Part shown: in pieces, positions 63,097-64,000 of the stretch | Numbering within the stretch: position 1 is the stretch's first letter | Layout: each line of letters opens with the position of its first letter | NCBI GenBank assembly: GCA_030512335.1 | Contig: JAULSU010000006.1 | Coordinates: forward strand, 2,232,001-2,296,000 | Length of the DNA: 64,000 nucleotides | Direction: 5' to 3' | DNA from: Immersiella caudata | Taxonomy: Eukaryota; Ascomycota; Sordariomycetes; Sordariales; Lasiosphaeriaceae | Notes under the pieces: generated by a model | Databases searched by the model: none | The model's input: the letters and a program-made list of their open reading frames with translations, nothing else | What the model was told of the DNA's origin: nothing | Made by a program: the position numbers and the translations under genes

Positions 63097-64000
63097 ATAA
63101 GCCATGGGCATGAATGGTGTCGGTATATAGCAGTGATGGCGCCTTTTTCTCGAGAAACGAGACATTCCAATGTACATAGTTTGGATGTGAATATGAACAT
63201 TTCTGCATAAAAGACTCTCAGAAACTTGAGTTGTTGGCCCTGTGCACCCTCACCAAACACAAAAAAGACAGAAAACTTTTTCCCATTCCCCAACTCTCAA
63301 CGTAGTGTGCCCAAAATAAATCCCTGGCTAAAATAGGCGAGCGGCATAACGAACGGCATAGTGCAAGCTCATTTCCCCAACGAAAACATGAAACAATGTT
63401 TGGTTTCTGCCTATTGGTCGGGCTAGCCTCAAGCTTGCCTCGCATTTCGCCTCACAAACGAGGCATCTATGGTACTAGATGAATCCTGTCATAACTGATC
63501 AAACCTCCACGTTGTGACCCGGCTCCGAGTCCAGGGCCGAGCCCCCAGGCAGGTTGATTGGGTGATCCACCAAAAGACCTAGATGTGGTAATGTAACGAG
63601 GACTCAGCATCGCCTTCCTCAAAACTCGGCCGTTTTGTTACCCTGTTCCACGACCAGTTCCTAACAGAATCAGTGGATTCATTGACATCTACAAAGGAAG
63701 AATACAGAACACCGCATGGGCAACGCGGTGTTCGGCGGGGTTTCCTGAGTGGTTTCTTAGGGATTTTGAAGTGATCTCGTAGATCCTATCCAAGTGTATG
63801 TAGTTATGAAACGCCCAGCCCCAGTTTTTCTTCTGACTGCAGTAACGATGCGGTCACGCAAGATAGTTATCTCCAGCCCCTAGGTTTCGCGAGAAGCGCG
63901 TCATGGTTCCGCAAAGTAGTCCCCTGCCCTGTAAATCGGGACTAGAGGGTGGTCGTCATCCTCGCTGTCGATTACATATTTATCAATGTCGTTTCTGGTG
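63097..64000. other. 3' flank of the esterase gene
   Basis: No gene was recognised up to the window edge. Short frames on both strands are without domains. Confidence 0.35.

Noticed and set aside
62347..63177. 276-codon minus-strand frame across the esterase gene
   Set aside because: It is the antisense shadow of a GC-rich coding exon; the plus strand has the catalytic motifs and signal peptide.

Overview
This window is nuclear DNA of a filamentous ascomycete (Pezizomycotina, most likely Sordariomycetes). The reasons are short GT..AG introns of about 46-90 bp, several HET-domain loci, a cysteine-rich secreted protein, a fungal-type C2H2 protein with a GPGFKSIQRLKEHL motif, and fungus-specific membrane-protein families. 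I saw no tRNA, rRNA or CRISPR, and nothing prokaryotic. The intron-exon models were joined by hand by checking frame and splice signals.

Layout. 1-0.6 kb: partial HNH-nuclease-like gene (minus) running off the left edge. 0.9-3.2 kb: decayed HET gene (minus). 3.75-7.2 kb: large acidic, disordered conserved protein (minus). 8.45-10.7 kb: four-exon C2H2 protein (minus). 12-13 kb: alpha/beta hydrolase (minus). 14.2-17.5 kb: two broken F-box family copies (plus). 18.3-20.1 kb: mitochondrial DUF1992/DNAJC28-like protein (minus). 20.6-23.8 kb: unknown fragments, a HET fragment and an intact HNH-type protein (minus). 23.9-24.6 kb: non-autonomous terminal-inverted-repeat element. 25-25.7 kb: MFS transporter relic. 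27.3 and 30.4 kb: two secreted cysteine-containing proteins (plus) inside long gene-poor stretches. 31.5-32 kb: possible solo LTR. 32-34.4 kb: frameshifted HET gene (minus). 35.8-36.3 kb: FAD-oxidase tail relic. 36.7-38.3 kb: another HET gene followed by an unknown remnant (plus). 39.2-40.8 kb: SMP/C2 lipid-transfer-like protein. 41.2-43.6 kb: small broken ORF and a polytopic membrane protein with an in-frame TAG. 44.4 kb: secreted protein (minus). 45.8-48.1 kb: SDA1 (60S ribosome biogenesis). 48.6-49.8 kb: frameshifted membrane protein. 51.2-52 kb: G-domain GTPase relic. 52.2-55.9 kb: AAA+ ATPase (minus). 56.8-58.9 kb: STAND-like protein without a visible P-loop. 59.4-60.5 kb: FAD monooxygenase. 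62.2-63.1 kb: CE1 acetylxylan esterase.

Core cellular genes (SDA1, the DUF1992 protein, the C2H2 protein, the AAA+ ATPase, the 1156-residue protein) are intact. Loci of accessory type (HET, F-box, G-domain, MFS, FAD oxidase and two membrane proteins) are mostly broken. The breaks fall into three kinds: short-repeat slippage, CAR-to-TAR-type nonsense codons and homopolymer indels. This reads as an accessory, allorecognition-rich region in decay with core genes scattered through it. Base-calling error remains an alternative for the homopolymer cases.
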